From Pseudomonadota bacterium (GTDB lineage Bacteria > Pseudomonadota > Alphaproteobacteria > SP197): DNA of 59,174 nt. The DNA lies in contig JBCCIS010000033.1 in assembly GCA_039028155.1 (NCBI GenBank), positions 1-59,174 of the forward strand. Direction: 5' to 3'. Positions 44,591-53,123 of this stretch are shown here, in pieces. The first letter of the stretch is position 1, and every line of letters begins with the position of its first letter. A model generated the notes under the pieces. That model was given only the letters and a program-made list of their open reading frames with translations. It was not told the DNA's origin and made no database searches. Position numbers and translations under genes: made by a program.

Positions 44591-45763
44591 TCAGGCGCTG
44601 TCGCCCTTACGAAACGGCGAGTACTCGCGAAGAATTGCCTCGACTTCCCAGTCGACGTGCCGGGTTTCCTCCTTCAGGAAACGCGCGACCGCGTCGCGCA
44701 GGCCTTCGTGCGTGATCCAGTGGGCGGAGTAGGTGCGCACCGGTAGGTAGCCGCGCTGGATCTTGTGCTCGCCCTGGGCGCCGGCCTCGACGCGCTGGAG
44801 GCCGTGGGCGATGGCGAAGTCGACAGCTTGGTAGTAGCAGGCTTCGAAATGCAGGAAGCGATGGTCTTCGATACAGCCCCAGTAGCGGCCATAGAGCGTG
44901 TCGGCGCCAGCCAGGTTGAGGGCGCCGGCGATCAATCGGCCCTGGCGCCGATAAAGGAACAGGATGACCTTGTCGCCAAGCCGTTCGGTCAGGGTGTCGA
45001 AGAAGCTGCGCGTTAAATAGGGCGTGCCCCATTTGCGGTTGCCGGTATCCATATAGAAGCCGAAGAAGGCATCCCACTGCTCGTCGCGAATGGCCGACCC
45101 GCACACGACCTCCAGTTCGATATCGCTTTCTTCGATCGCGCGCCGCTCCTTGCGGATCGCTTTGCGTTTGCGTGACGAAAGCGCGCCCAGAAAATCGTCG
45201 AAACAGGTGTAGTCCTGGTTCTCCCAGTGGAACTGGACGCCGGTGCGCTGGAGGTAACCCAGGTCGCCCATGGTCTCCCATTCGTCTGAAGTCGTGAAGT
45301 TGACGTGAACGGAGGACAGGTTGGCCTGAATTGCGATCTGTGCAAGCGCCAACGCAAGCACGCGGCGCAGGGCTGGCGCGCCAGGGCCATCGCCCGCCAA
45401 CAGGCGCGGGCCGGGAACCGGTGAAAACGGCACGGCGACCAGCAGCTTGGGATAGTACTGGCCGCCGGCGCGCTCAAACGCGTTGGCCCAACCGTAATCA
45501 AAGACGAACTCGCCCTGGGAATGAGATTTGATATAGGCGGGCGCGGCGGCGACCAGTTGGTTCTCGGCGTTTTCGACGACAACGTGGCTCGGCATCCAGC
45601 CTGTCTCTCGCGTCGCCGAGCCGCTGTCTTCAAGTGCCGACAGAAAACCGTGGCTGACGAAAGGGTTGGTATCGCCGGCACACGCGTCCCATGCCGCCGG
45701 GTCGATGTCGGCCATCGAGCCCACGGTCCGGGCGGTCAGGTTGTCGCGATCGCTGTCGCCCAT
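44591..45763 (-). CDS. FemAB-like / GNAT-fold N-acyltransferase (PF04339 type)
   Basis: 390 residues. Two GNAT-like halves are expected in this family, annotated in databases as peptidoglycan biosynthesis or FemAB-like. Supporting segments are NPFVSHGFLSALEDSGS, FDYGWANAFERAGGQYYPKLL, VHVNFTTSDEWE, SSRKRKAIRKERRAI and the C-terminal FEACYYQAVDFAIAHGLQRVEAGAQGEHKIQRGYLPV. Neither the acyl donor nor the acceptor is known for this subgroup. It is convergent with clpA and stands alone. Upstream, a TGTGAC-N5-GTCAC dyad lies at 45859-45874. Confidence 0.83.
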   Translation of the reverse strand: MGDSDRDNLTARTVGSMADIDPAAWDACAGDTNPFVSHGFLSALEDSGSATRETGWMPSHVVVENAENQLVAAAPAYIKSHSQGEFVFDYGWANAFERAGGQYYPKLLVAVPFSPVPGPRLLAGDGPGAPALRRVLALALAQIAIQANLSSVHVNFTTSDEWETMGDLGYLQRTGVQFHWENQDYTCFDDFLGALSSRKRKAIRKERRAIEESDIELEVVCGSAIRDEQWDAFFGFYMDTGNRKWGTPYLTRSFFDTLTERLGDKVILFLYRRQGRLIAGALNLAGADTLYGRYWGCIEDHRFLHFEACYYQAVDFAIAHGLQRVEAGAQGEHKIQRGYLPVRTYSAHWITHEGLRDAVARFLKEETRHVDWEVEAILREYSPFRKGDSA

Positions 45764-45858
45764 GTCTGCCGGTTTCTATCCACGCGTCTTTGTTGCTGTT
45801 CGCAGCCGGAGGCCCGACGGATTACCAGGATAGTCTACCACGCTCTTGCGCGCAGGCA

Positions 45859-45874
45859 TGTGACAGCTGGTCAC
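45859..45874. promoter_or_regulatory. Dyad upstream of the FemAB-like gene
   Basis: GTGAC (45860-45864) and GTCAC (45870-45874) form a 5-bp inverted repeat with a 5-base spacer, preceded by T. It resembles a Crp-type site but with a spacer one base too long. It lies about 100 bases before the minus-strand gene start. Confidence 0.3.
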
Positions 45875-45906
45875 GCAACGGCGAGGTGTGTGTCTCGTCG
45901 ACACCA

Positions 45907-45974
45907 CCAGCCCGCTCTCCTCCCGGCCACCCATGGCAGCATCCTCGGGGGGGCCGGGAGGGGGAGCGGGCTGG
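45907..45974. repeat. Intergenic palindromic repeat, copy B
   Basis: A 68-base element with arms at 45907-45928 and 45952-45974 that pair over 11 and 8 bp around a small internal mismatch, enclosing a 23-base loop region. The 15-base core CGGCCACCCATGGCA (45924-45938) is identical to copy A near 22.24 kb, and the CTCGGGG segment and outer CCAGCCC arms are shared. It sits in the gap between the FemAB-like gene and the 3' end of the TPP enzyme gene. No coding potential. It looks like a REP-type palindromic family of this genome. Confidence 0.75.
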
Positions 45975-46002
45975 CGCCGATACCGCGTGCGCGCGGATTG
46001 AC

Positions 46003-47637
46003 CTATTCCACAAGCGGGCCGGATGCGGAGATATCACGGATATCGGTGAGGACGTGGATCAGGCAGGCACCGTTGTGTTCGACGGCGGCACCGAAGGCCG
46101 GACCGAACTCGGCCGTCGTGCGCACGGTCCACACCGCCGCGCCATACCCTTTGCCCAGGGCCGCGAAGTCGGGGCTTACCATGTCGACACCCTCATAGTT
46201 GCCTGCGCCCGCATAGCGGTGCTGGTGCATCTTGATGGTGCCGTAGGTCGCGTTATCGACGACGATCACGATGACGGGGAGGTCGTACTGAACGGCCGTC
46301 GCGATCTCCTGGCCGGTCATCAGGAAGCCGCCGTCGCCGGCAAAGGCGACGACCTTGGCATGCGGCTTGGCAAGCTGCGCGCCGACCGCCGCCGGCACGC
46401 CATAGCCCATGGCGCCGGCCATGGGGCCGGCTTGACTGTCGGGAAAACGATGGCGCACGTAACGGTGCAGCCAGGTCGCGAAGTTGCCGGCGTCGTTGGT
46501 CAGCACGTGATCGGTATCGGCCAGGCGCTTTTCGATGTGGCGCATGACATCGGCCATATCGACAGCACCCAAGGCTTTGGGCGAACTGACTTGGAAACCC
46601 TCGAAATTGACCCGCAAGCCTTCCTGCCAGAGAACGCGCGCTTCGTCGGGTGTCGTCACGCGGCTGGCAAGGCCCTGGAGGACCGATCCGACATCGGCGG
46701 CGATCTGCAGGCCGGCGCCCGTATTCGCGAGGACATCGGCGTCGGGGTGAATGTGGATCATGGGTTTGCCGGTATGGAGCAGACGGTAGTCATCGGACGT
46801 GACCGCATCCATGCGGCTGCCCGCGACGATGACCAGGTCCGCTTCGTCCCAGGCCCGCTTCAGATGCTGCGGGCGGCCCAAACCGAACAGACCGACAAAG
46901 GCCGGGTGGTCGTTATTGATGGCGTCCTGGCAGCGGAACGCCGTCACCACCGCCGCGCCGGACGCCGTCGCCAAGGCGGCGAGTTTGGCGGTCGCCGCCT
47001 CGGCTTTGACGATCTCCCCGGCGATGATCAGGACACGTTCTGCCTCGTCGATCATCGACGCGGCCATGTCCAGGACCTCGGCCGGCGCGGCCGCAATGGC
47101 GCGGGGCGCGGGTTCGGGGATGGTGACATCACCGGCATCCGCCTCTGTCACGTCCTCGGGCAGGACGACAATCACGGGGCCGGGCCGGCCGGCCATGGCA
47201 AGCGCCAGCGCGTGGGCGGTGACCTGCGCGACATCCTCGGGCCCTGCCGGTTCCAGGACTGCCTTGGTCATCGACCCGAAGACCTGGCGATAGTCCATCT
47301 TTTGAAAGGACTCGTGGTCGAATTCGTTGCGTGGCACTTGGCCGATGAAGAGCACCAGCGGGATCGAGTCCTGGTCAGCGGTGTGCACGCCGATCGAGGC
47401 GTTGGTCGCGCCGGGGCCGCGGCGGACAAAGGCGCAGCCGGGCCGCCGGCCGATCTTGGCATAGGCGTTGGCCGCAAAGCTTGCGCCGGATTCGTGGCGG
47501 TTCACGACCAGGCGGATGGCGTTGGCGTTCTTCCGCAGGCCCTCCAGCACCGCCAGGTAGCTTTCGCCGGGCACACAAAACACCGTCTCCACGCCGTGAC
47601 TGACCAGCGTAGCAACCAATGCGTCGCCGCCATTCAT
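46003..47637 (-). CDS. Thiamine-diphosphate-dependent enzyme (acetolactate synthase-like)
   Basis: 544 residues. The N-terminal pyrimidine domain has the catalytic glutamate E49 in NRHESGASFAANAYAK; the central domain follows; and the C-terminal PP domain has the metal motif GDGGFLMTGQEIATAV with VDNATYGTIKMHQHR. The family includes acetolactate synthase, benzoylformate decarboxylase and others. There is no small regulatory subunit gene next to it, so it is unlikely to be the main IlvB. A RidA-family gene lies 3 bases upstream in the same operon, hinting at chemistry with enamine intermediates. Exact reaction unknown. Confidence 0.85.
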   Translation of the reverse strand: MNGGDALVATLVSHGVETVFCVPGESYLAVLEGLRKNANAIRLVVNRHESGASFAANAYAKIGRRPGCAFVRRGPGATNASIGVHTADQDSIPLVLFIGQVPRNEFDHESFQKMDYRQVFGSMTKAVLEPAGPEDVAQVTAHALALAMAGRPGPVIVVLPEDVTEADAGDVTIPEPAPRAIAAAPAEVLDMAASMIDEAERVLIIAGEIVKAEAATAKLAALATASGAAVVTAFRCQDAINNDHPAFVGLFGLGRPQHLKRAWDEADLVIVAGSRMDAVTSDDYRLLHTGKPMIHIHPDADVLANTGAGLQIAADVGSVLQGLASRVTTPDEARVLWQEGLRVNFEGFQVSSPKALGAVDMADVMRHIEKRLADTDHVLTNDAGNFATWLHRYVRHRFPDSQAGPMAGAMGYGVPAAVGAQLAKPHAKVVAFAGDGGFLMTGQEIATAVQYDLPVIVIVVDNATYGTIKMHQHRYAGAGNYEGVDMVSPDFAALGKGYGAAVWTVRTTAEFGPAFGAAVEHNGACLIHVLTDIRDISASGPLVE

Positions 47638-47640
47638 GGT

Positions 47641-48108
47641 TCAGGCGATCTCGAAGATGGCGTCGACTTCGACCGCGACGTTCAGCGGCAGGGCAGGGGC
47701 GCCGACGGCGGCACGGGCGTGGCGGCCGGCATCGCCCAGCACCTCGACCATCAGGTCCGATGCGCCATTGATGACCTTGGGGTGATCGTGGAAATCGCCA
47801 TTGGCGTTGACGAAACCACCCAGGCGCACGCAACGCTTGACCTTGTCGAGATCGCCGCCGCAGGCCGCCTTGACCTGGGCGAGGATGTTGAGGGCGCAAA
47901 GGCGCGCGGCCTGATAGCCTTCATCGACGCTGAAGTCCTGGCCGACCTTGCCCTGATACTTCAGCTCGCCGTTCAACAGCGTGATCTGGCCCGCGACAAA
48001 GACGTGGTTGCCGCTGACCACGTAGGGTACGTAGTTGGCGGCGGGCGCGGCGGCCTCGGGCAGCTCGATGCCCAGCTCCTTCAGGCGTGCGTCAATCTGG
48101 CCGGTCAT
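47641..48108 (-). CDS. RidA/YjgF-family protein
   Basis: 155 residues from ATG 48108, supported by a GAGGACAGC ribosome site. Family features are YVPYVVSGNHVFVAGQITLLNG, QAARLCALNILAQVKAACGGDLDKV and RAAVGAPALPLNVAVEVDAIFE. The arginine of the classical RidA (RPANTT) is replaced by the VGAPALP region, so this is one of the variant groups often called RutC-like or Rid4-7, whose activities are less known. It is cotranscribed with the TPP-dependent enzyme and divergent from a drug/metabolite exporter. Confidence 0.88.
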   Translation of the reverse strand: MTGQIDARLKELGIELPEAAAPAANYVPYVVSGNHVFVAGQITLLNGELKYQGKVGQDFSVDEGYQAARLCALNILAQVKAACGGDLDKVKRCVRLGGFVNANGDFHDHPKVINGASDLMVEVLGDAGRHARAAVGAPALPLNVAVEVDAIFEIA

Positions 48109-48164
48109 GGTGCTGTCCTCGCTATCTGTCGGTAGGGTGTTGGCGCTCGAATTAGGGGGTTTGT

Positions 48165-49082
48165 GTGGGCAAGTCAATCAACGCGCCGACATCACCGGAG
48201 CCCGGCGCCGAAAGGATCCTGCTTGGCATCGGAAGCGTTGCCTTGGGCGCGGTTGGTTTCGGATTTCTGCCCCTGTTCCTGTACTGGGGTTATTCGGGCG
48301 GGTTGACGCCTGAGACCGGCCTCTTGTGGCGTTACGGTGGCGGGCTGCTGCTGATGGCGCCGGCGATGCTGGTCCTGGGTGCGCGGGCCTGGCATTACAG
48401 CGGGCGGGCGTTTTGTGCCGGCCTGGCCATGGGCGTCGGCACGGTGTCGCTGTTCCACAGCTATGCCAGCCTGCCGGTCACCCTCGTCATTCTCATCTTC
48501 TACACCTATCCGGCCTTTACGTTGATCTTTGGGCGGGCCTTCTTTGGCAAACCGATGACGCCGCGTCTGTTGGGTGCGGTGATCCTGGTCTTGCTGGCGG
48601 CAGCCCTGATCGTGCGACCGGACGCCGATCAGGGCATCACGGTTGGGCTCCTGCTGTTCGCCTTTCTGGGCCCGATGGGGTTCGCCGGTTATCTGACCTT
48701 GGCCGCGGAGATCGGACCGGCAACCCACATGGCGGCTCGGATTAACGGCGTCAATCTGGGCGCGCTCGCTGTCGCGCTGCCGGTCTCCTTGGCGGTTCTC
48801 GACACCGTCGTTCCCAACGCCCCGGCGGGTTGGTTGGGTGCGGTTTGCCTGGCCCTGGTGACCGGCGTGATGTCAAACGCCTTCAACCTGTTCGGCGCCG
48901 CGCTTGCCGGGGGCGCCAGGGCCGCGATCGCCGGCAGCGCGGAACTCGTGACCGCGTTGCTGATCGGCGTGTTGGTTTTCGCTGAACCGTTCGCCTGGCC
49001 CTATCTGGTCAGCGCGGTCCTGCTCTTGGCCGCGATCGGGCTTTCGTTGCCGCGGCGGCTGGTCCCAGAGACCAGCGCTTAG
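48165..49082 (+). CDS. DMT-superfamily (EamA) transporter
   Basis: 305 residues from GTG 48165, with an AGGGGG site upstream. About ten hydrophobic helices in two EamA halves (residues about 20-150 and 160-300), as in metabolite exporters of the inner membrane. Characteristic segments include SYASLPVTLVILIFYTYPAFTLI and GSAELVTALLIGVLVFAEPF. The substrate cannot be predicted. It is divergent from the RidA/TPP operon across 56 bases; its stop overlaps the stop of the convergent dehydrogenase by three bases. Confidence 0.88.
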   Translation: MGKSINAPTSPEPGAERILLGIGSVALGAVGFGFLPLFLYWGYSGGLTPETGLLWRYGGGLLLMAPAMLVLGARAWHYSGRAFCAGLAMGVGTVSLFHSYASLPVTLVILIFYTYPAFTLIFGRAFFGKPMTPRLLGAVILVLLAAALIVRPDADQGITVGLLLFAFLGPMGFAGYLTLAAEIGPATHMAARINGVNLGALAVALPVSLAVLDTVVPNAPAGWLGAVCLALVTGVMSNAFNLFGAALAGGARAAIAGSAELVTALLIGVLVFAEPFAWPYLVSAVLLLAAIGLSLPRRLVPETSA

Positions 49083-50044
49083 ACCACCCGGTCGGGCGGT
49101 TCTTTGCCGGCGAAAAAAGCGTCGAGGTTATCGAGCGCGCGAAAGCCCATGGCGTCGCGGGTCTCTCGGGTTGCGCTGCCCAGATGCGGCAGCAGGAACG
49201 CGTTGTTCAGCTCGCGATAACCCGGATGAATGTCCGGTTCCCCGTCATAGACGTCGAGACCAGCGGCAAACAGCTTGCCGGACTTGAGCGCGGCGATCAG
49301 TGCGTCGTCGTCGACCACATTCCCGCGCGCCGTGTTGACGACAATCGCATCGTCGGGAAGCTTGGCAAGCCGCTCGGCGTTGATCACCTTGATGGTCTCC
49401 GGCGATGACGGGCAGTGGACCGACAGGATGTTGCTGACCGCGAGCAGGCCGTCGAGGTCGTCGTGGAAGGTCGCGCCTTTCTCCTTGTCGGCGGGCAGGC
49501 GCGAGCGGTTGTGGTAGTGCACATCCATGCCGAAGCCGCGGGCGCGATCGGCGAGCGCCTGACCGATCCGGCCCATGCCCAGAATGCCGAGCCGGTTGCC
49601 GGTCACCTCGATACCGCGCATGGCGGTCGGCGCCCATGCACCCCAGGTCTGGCCATAGATCATGCGCTCGCCTTCGGCGGCGCGGCGCGCCGCACCCAGG
49701 ATCAACAACATGGCAATCTCGGCTGTCGCGTCGGTCAGCACGTCCGGCGTGTTGGTCACGGTGATGCCGCGCGCGGCCGCAGCCTGGCCATCGATGTGTT
49801 CATGACCGACCGAGAAGGTAGCGATCACTTTAACGCTATCGTCCAGCGCATTGATGACGTCGGCGGTCATCTTGTCGGTCGGACAGGGCAGAATGGCGTC
49901 GACACCGGCGCTCCTGGCCACAAGCTCATCGCCGGGATAAAGTTGATCATCCGGGTTGAGGTCGGGGCGATAGTCATTCTTTAGTCGGGTTTCGACGTTA
50001 TCAGGCAGGCGGCGCGTCACCAGGACGCGTGGTTTCTCGGACAT
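49079..50044 (-). CDS. D-2-hydroxyacid dehydrogenase (glyoxylate/hydroxypyruvate reductase-like)
   Basis: 321 residues from ATG 50044. The NAD-binding motif is LGILGMGRIGQALADRA; the substrate arginine is in NTARGNVVDDDAL, and the catalytic histidine is in LPHLGSATRETRDAMG with the Glu in YDGEPDIHPGY. These features match GyaR/GhrB-type reductases that convert glyoxylate or hydroxypyruvate to hydroxyacids. It overlaps the convergent transporter gene at the 3' end and is divergent from the EipB-like gene across 60 bases. Confidence 0.9.
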   Translation of the reverse strand: MSEKPRVLVTRRLPDNVETRLKNDYRPDLNPDDQLYPGDELVARSAGVDAILPCPTDKMTADVINALDDSVKVIATFSVGHEHIDGQAAAARGITVTNTPDVLTDATAEIAMLLILGAARRAAEGERMIYGQTWGAWAPTAMRGIEVTGNRLGILGMGRIGQALADRARGFGMDVHYHNRSRLPADKEKGATFHDDLDGLLAVSNILSVHCPSSPETIKVINAERLAKLPDDAIVVNTARGNVVDDDALIAALKSGKLFAAGLDVYDGEPDIHPGYRELNNAFLLPHLGSATRETRDAMGFRALDNLDAFFAGKEPPDRVV

Positions 50045-50104
50045 CGTGTAACTTTCCAGGGAAGATTGGTTGACCGGCGATTCGGCCGGCACCTTATTAG
50101 ACAG

Positions 50105-50920
50105 ATGAAAAAACGCCAACGCTCCTGCTTAAGTCTGTTGTCACCCGGCCTCGCGGTGATTCTCGCCGTTGTGGCCACACCATTCGGCGCTCAGGCTGCC
50201 GATATGCTGCCGCATCGCGCGGTCTACGAAATGACACTGGGAAAGTCGTCGGGCACCAGCGGCGTCGTCTCGGTGCGTGGCACCCTGCTGCTGACCTGGG
50301 AGGAGACGTGCGATGCCTGGCTGGTGGGCCAGAGGCTGTTCCTGAAGGTCTCGCGCGAGGATGCGACGTTCGCCACGTCGTCAGCGTTCGACACGATCGA
50401 GAGCAAGGATGGCCTCGACTTTTCGTTCGAGGATCGCACGGTTCGCGAACCGGGCGGCGCCGAGTTCGCCAGCGGTTCGGCCCGATTGGCGAGCCAGGGC
50501 GGTGATGGTTCGCTGGTTCTTGATGAACCAGAGCCCGGTCAGTTTGTCCTGCCGAAGGGCACGACCTTCCCGACGGCGCAACTGATCGACATCCTGGCGC
50601 GTGCGGAGAACGGCGAGCGGATCATGAGCCATCTTGTGTACGACGGTACCGACGGGTCGGTCCTCTTCGACGTCACCACCGTGCTTGCCGCGCCTGAGGT
50701 GCAGACGTTTGAAGGTGACGCTGGTGGCGAGGTGACGATCTGGCCCATGCGTCTTGCCTATTACCCGCACGACACGGTCGATCCATTGCCGCAGGTCGAG
50801 ATCGGGGCCGACGTCCAGGACAACGGCGTCGCTCGTCGGCTGGTCTTCGACTACGGCACCTTCACCGTCGAGAGCACGCTCTCCGAGCTCGAAGCGCTGC
50901 CCAGTCCCGACTGTTCATAA
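50105..50920 (+). CDS. eipB: EipB-family periplasmic protein (DUF1849)
   Basis: 271 residues from ATG 50105. A signal peptide (about 1-31, cleavage after PFGAQA) leads to a beta-spiral protein: ADMLPHRAVYEMTLGKSSGT, GVVSVRGTLLLTWEETCDAWLV and GEVTIWPMRLAYYP. C69 and C270 match the positions of the conserved disulfide of EipB. In Brucella, EipB supports cell-envelope integrity. The family is almost confined to Alphaproteobacteria, which supports the taxonomic call. Convergent with the ROK kinase gene, 8 bases apart. Confidence 0.9.
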   Translation: MKKRQRSCLSLLSPGLAVILAVVATPFGAQAADMLPHRAVYEMTLGKSSGTSGVVSVRGTLLLTWEETCDAWLVGQRLFLKVSREDATFATSSAFDTIESKDGLDFSFEDRTVREPGGAEFASGSARLASQGGDGSLVLDEPEPGQFVLPKGTTFPTAQLIDILARAENGERIMSHLVYDGTDGSVLFDVTTVLAAPEVQTFEGDAGGEVTIWPMRLAYYPHDTVDPLPQVEIGADVQDNGVARRLVFDYGTFTVESTLSELEALPSPDCS

Positions 50921-50928
50921 CGGTTCTC

Positions 50929-51825
50929 TCAATCAGCCCACAGCCAGGCGGCGCCGCGGACACCGCTTGAGTCGCCGTGCTGGGCTGGCACCAACGCGGT
51001 CTTGACGATGTCGGAGAAGATGTAGCGCTGCCACAGCGCGGGCACATTGGCGTAGAGCCGCTCGACCTTCGACAGACCGCCACCCAGAACCACGGCATCG
51101 GGGTCGATAAGGTTGATGACGCTGCCCAGCGCGCGCGCCAAGCGATCTTCATAGCGCTCCAGGCTCTGCAGGGCTGCCTCATTGCCCGCTTGCGCGCGAG
51201 CGCAGATGTCTTCGGCTGTAACCGACTCGCCTGTTGCGGCCAAGTGATCTCGCGCCAGCCCGGGACCGGACAGATATGTCTCGATGCAGCCGTTTCGCCC
51301 GCAGTAACAGAGTGGGCCGGGTCGTTCGTCATCGTGCCTGTCGGGCAGCGGGTTATGACCCCATTCGCCGCCGATCCGGTTGAGCCCTTCAATGAACCGT
51401 CCATTGATCGCGATGCCACCGCCGACGCCTGTACCCAGGATGACGGCAAAGACGACCGGGTAATCCTTGGCCGCGCCGTCGCGTGCCTCCGACAGTGCTA
51501 GGCAGTTGGCGTCGTTCGCGATCCGGATATCACGAGCGAGGACTGCGGCGAGGTCGCGGTCAAACGGCTTGCCGTTCAGCCAGGTCGAGTTGGCGTTGCG
51601 CATCAGACCTGTCGCTGGTGAGAGCGAGCCAGGGATACCGACACCGACAGTGCATGTGACAGAGAGGTGATGCTCGGTATCCAGGACGAGGTTGCGAATG
51701 GCGGTGAGGGTGCCGTCATAGTCGTCGCGCGGTGTCGCGATCCGTCGGCGTGCGATCTCGCGGTTGTCGTCGTCCAATGCGACGATTTCGATCTTCGTGC
51801 CGCCCAGATCGACGCCCAGCCTCAT
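50929..51825 (-). CDS. ROK-family sugar kinase
   Basis: 298 residues. The ATP-binding motif is RLGVDLGGTKIEIVALD; the zinc-site motif CYCGRNGCIE and the upstream GGEWGHNPL histidine define ROK kinases; the catalytic Asp is in IANDANCLAL. The match is closest to fructokinase (Mak) or N-acetylglucosamine kinase. The sugar cannot be fixed by eye. It lies 3 bases after a HAD-type hydrolase gene on the same strand, so the two are cotranscribed. Confidence 0.9.
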   Translation of the reverse strand: MRLGVDLGGTKIEIVALDDDNREIARRRIATPRDDYDGTLTAIRNLVLDTEHHLSVTCTVGVGIPGSLSPATGLMRNANSTWLNGKPFDRDLAAVLARDIRIANDANCLALSEARDGAAKDYPVVFAVILGTGVGGGIAINGRFIEGLNRIGGEWGHNPLPDRHDDERPGPLCYCGRNGCIETYLSGPGLARDHLAATGESVTAEDICARAQAGNEAALQSLERYEDRLARALGSVINLIDPDAVVLGGGLSKVERLYANVPALWQRYIFSDIVKTALVPAQHGDSSGVRGAAWLWAD

Positions 51826-51828
51826 CGC

Positions 51829-52506
51829 CTAGTGACCGTGGCGTTCGAGTTGGCGTTCCAGATTGTCCCGGATGTCTTGCCAGGACTGGGCGCTGAAGTC
51901 GCTGTGCTCGACGGGTCCCAGGAGACTGGATAGGCGCTGGTTGCTGACGAAGTGAATCTTGTGGACATCGTTAACGCCCGCCACTTCGTGATGGTGGTTG
52001 GGAGAGTCATCGATGAAGGCGACGAAGCCCCGTGTACGAGCGGCCAAAGCGTTAACTGCCGGGGCCTTGGAGCCTTCGTTGGTGACCAACGGGTAATCCA
52101 TGCCGTGCCGCATGAGGGCGTGGCGGCGGTCATCGCGGTGATCGTGCGGCAGGTTTGTCAACACCACGACCTGCATCTTTTGGTTGAGGTGGGCAAGTGT
52201 CTCCGCCGCACCATCAACGGCGTCAATGTGGCGGGTCTCGTCGCGAAAGAAGCCCAGAAGCAGGTCCTTGACGGCCGGTCCGTCCAGTGGTGAACGGTCA
52301 CTCTGGTAGCGAATGTTGCCGTTGAGCCGGTAAGAAGACCAATCGAAAAACGCACCGTTTCTCTCCATGTAACGTTCAAAAGCAGCCATGAAGCCGAACA
52401 GGACCTCGTCGGCGTCGGTGATCAGAAGCGGCAAATGGTTGTCCAGGGGCAGCGCGTCGATCTGCATTGCGACGTCGGGAGAGATTGCACGCTGGGCAGA
52501 TGTCAT
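51829..52506 (-). CDS. HAD-like hydrolase of unknown substrate
   Basis: 225 residues. HAD motif I is ITDADEVLFGF (DxDxV form), motif II is in VVVLTNLPHD, the lysine in NEGSKAPAV, and motif IV in FIDDSPNHHHEV. A helical cap of about 60 residues follows motif I. All catalytic residues are present, so it is probably active as a phosphatase. I do not recognise the subgroup. It is upstream of the ROK kinase in the same operon and divergent from divK across 238 bases. Confidence 0.75.
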   Translation of the reverse strand: MTSAQRAISPDVAMQIDALPLDNHLPLLITDADEVLFGFMAAFERYMERNGAFFDWSSYRLNGNIRYQSDRSPLDGPAVKDLLLGFFRDETRHIDAVDGAAETLAHLNQKMQVVVLTNLPHDHRDDRRHALMRHGMDYPLVTNEGSKAPAVNALAARTRGFVAFIDDSPNHHHEVAGVNDVHKIHFVSNQRLSSLLGPVEHSDFSAQSWQDIRDNLERQLERHGH

Positions 52507-52744
52507 GGTTATGCTACCATAGCGGGAGGAAACGCGTGTTGGCTGCCAAATTGAGTGGCCGCGATCACAACACGTACCGAAGATGAATTTCGAGCCATAG
52601 GTTGTGGTGTGTTATTTCTTCCGGTCGAGGTAGTTTATGGGAAATGCGGGACGTTGCGGACAGCATTTGTCTGCGGTGGTCGCTGCGGGCATGCATGAGC
52701 ATGGCCGATACACCTAGGGTGAGAAACTGGCGCGGATATCATCT

Positions 52745-53110
52745 ATGGCCAAAACTGTGCTGATCGTTGAGGACAATGAGCTCAACATGAAGCTTTTCAA
52801 CGATCTTCTCGACGCGAGTGGCTTCGAAACCGTTCGGGCGATGAACGGCGAGGAGGCCTTTCGTTTGGCCAAGCAGCATGTTCCCGACCTCATTATCATG
52901 GATGTCCAGTTGCCGGAGGCATCGGGACTTGAGGTGACGCAGTGGATCAAGGCGGAACCGTCGACGGCTGAGGTGCCGGTTGTAGCTGTGACGGCTCTTG
53001 CCATGAAGGGTGATGAAGAGAAGATCCTGAGTGCGGGTTGCGATGCCTACATCGCCAAACCCATTTCGGTTCAGACGTTCCTTGATACCGTTAAGCGTTT
53101 CTTAGAGTGA
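52745..53110 (+). CDS. divK: Cell-cycle response regulator DivK
   Basis: 121 residues, a lone receiver domain. Acidic pocket E9/D10, phospho-acceptor D53 in [12 protein letters not shown], threonine in [15 protein letters not shown] and lysine in AYIAKPIS. DivK links kinases such as PleC and DivJ to the CtrA pathway in alphaproteobacteria. pleD follows 13 bases later, as in Caulobacter. The 238-base upstream region has no TTAA-N7-TTAA CtrA box that I could see. Confidence 0.95.
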   Translation: MAKTVLIVEDNELNMKLFNDLLDASGFETVRAMNGEEAFRLAKQHVPDLIIMDVQLPEASGLEVTQWIKAEPSTAEVPVVAVTALAMKGDEEKILSAGCDAYIAKPISVQTFLDTVKRFLE

Positions 53111-53123
53111 GCCACGGGACTAG

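Noticed and set aside
45691-48135. 814-codon plus-strand open frame
   Set aside because: It is antisense to the TPP-enzyme and RidA genes, which have clear motifs. Long antisense frames are common in GC-rich DNA, and its translation has no recognisable domain.
52507-52744. CtrA binding sites upstream of divK
   Set aside because: No TTAA-N7-TTAA pattern is present in the 238-base gap; a degenerate half site would not be evidence.
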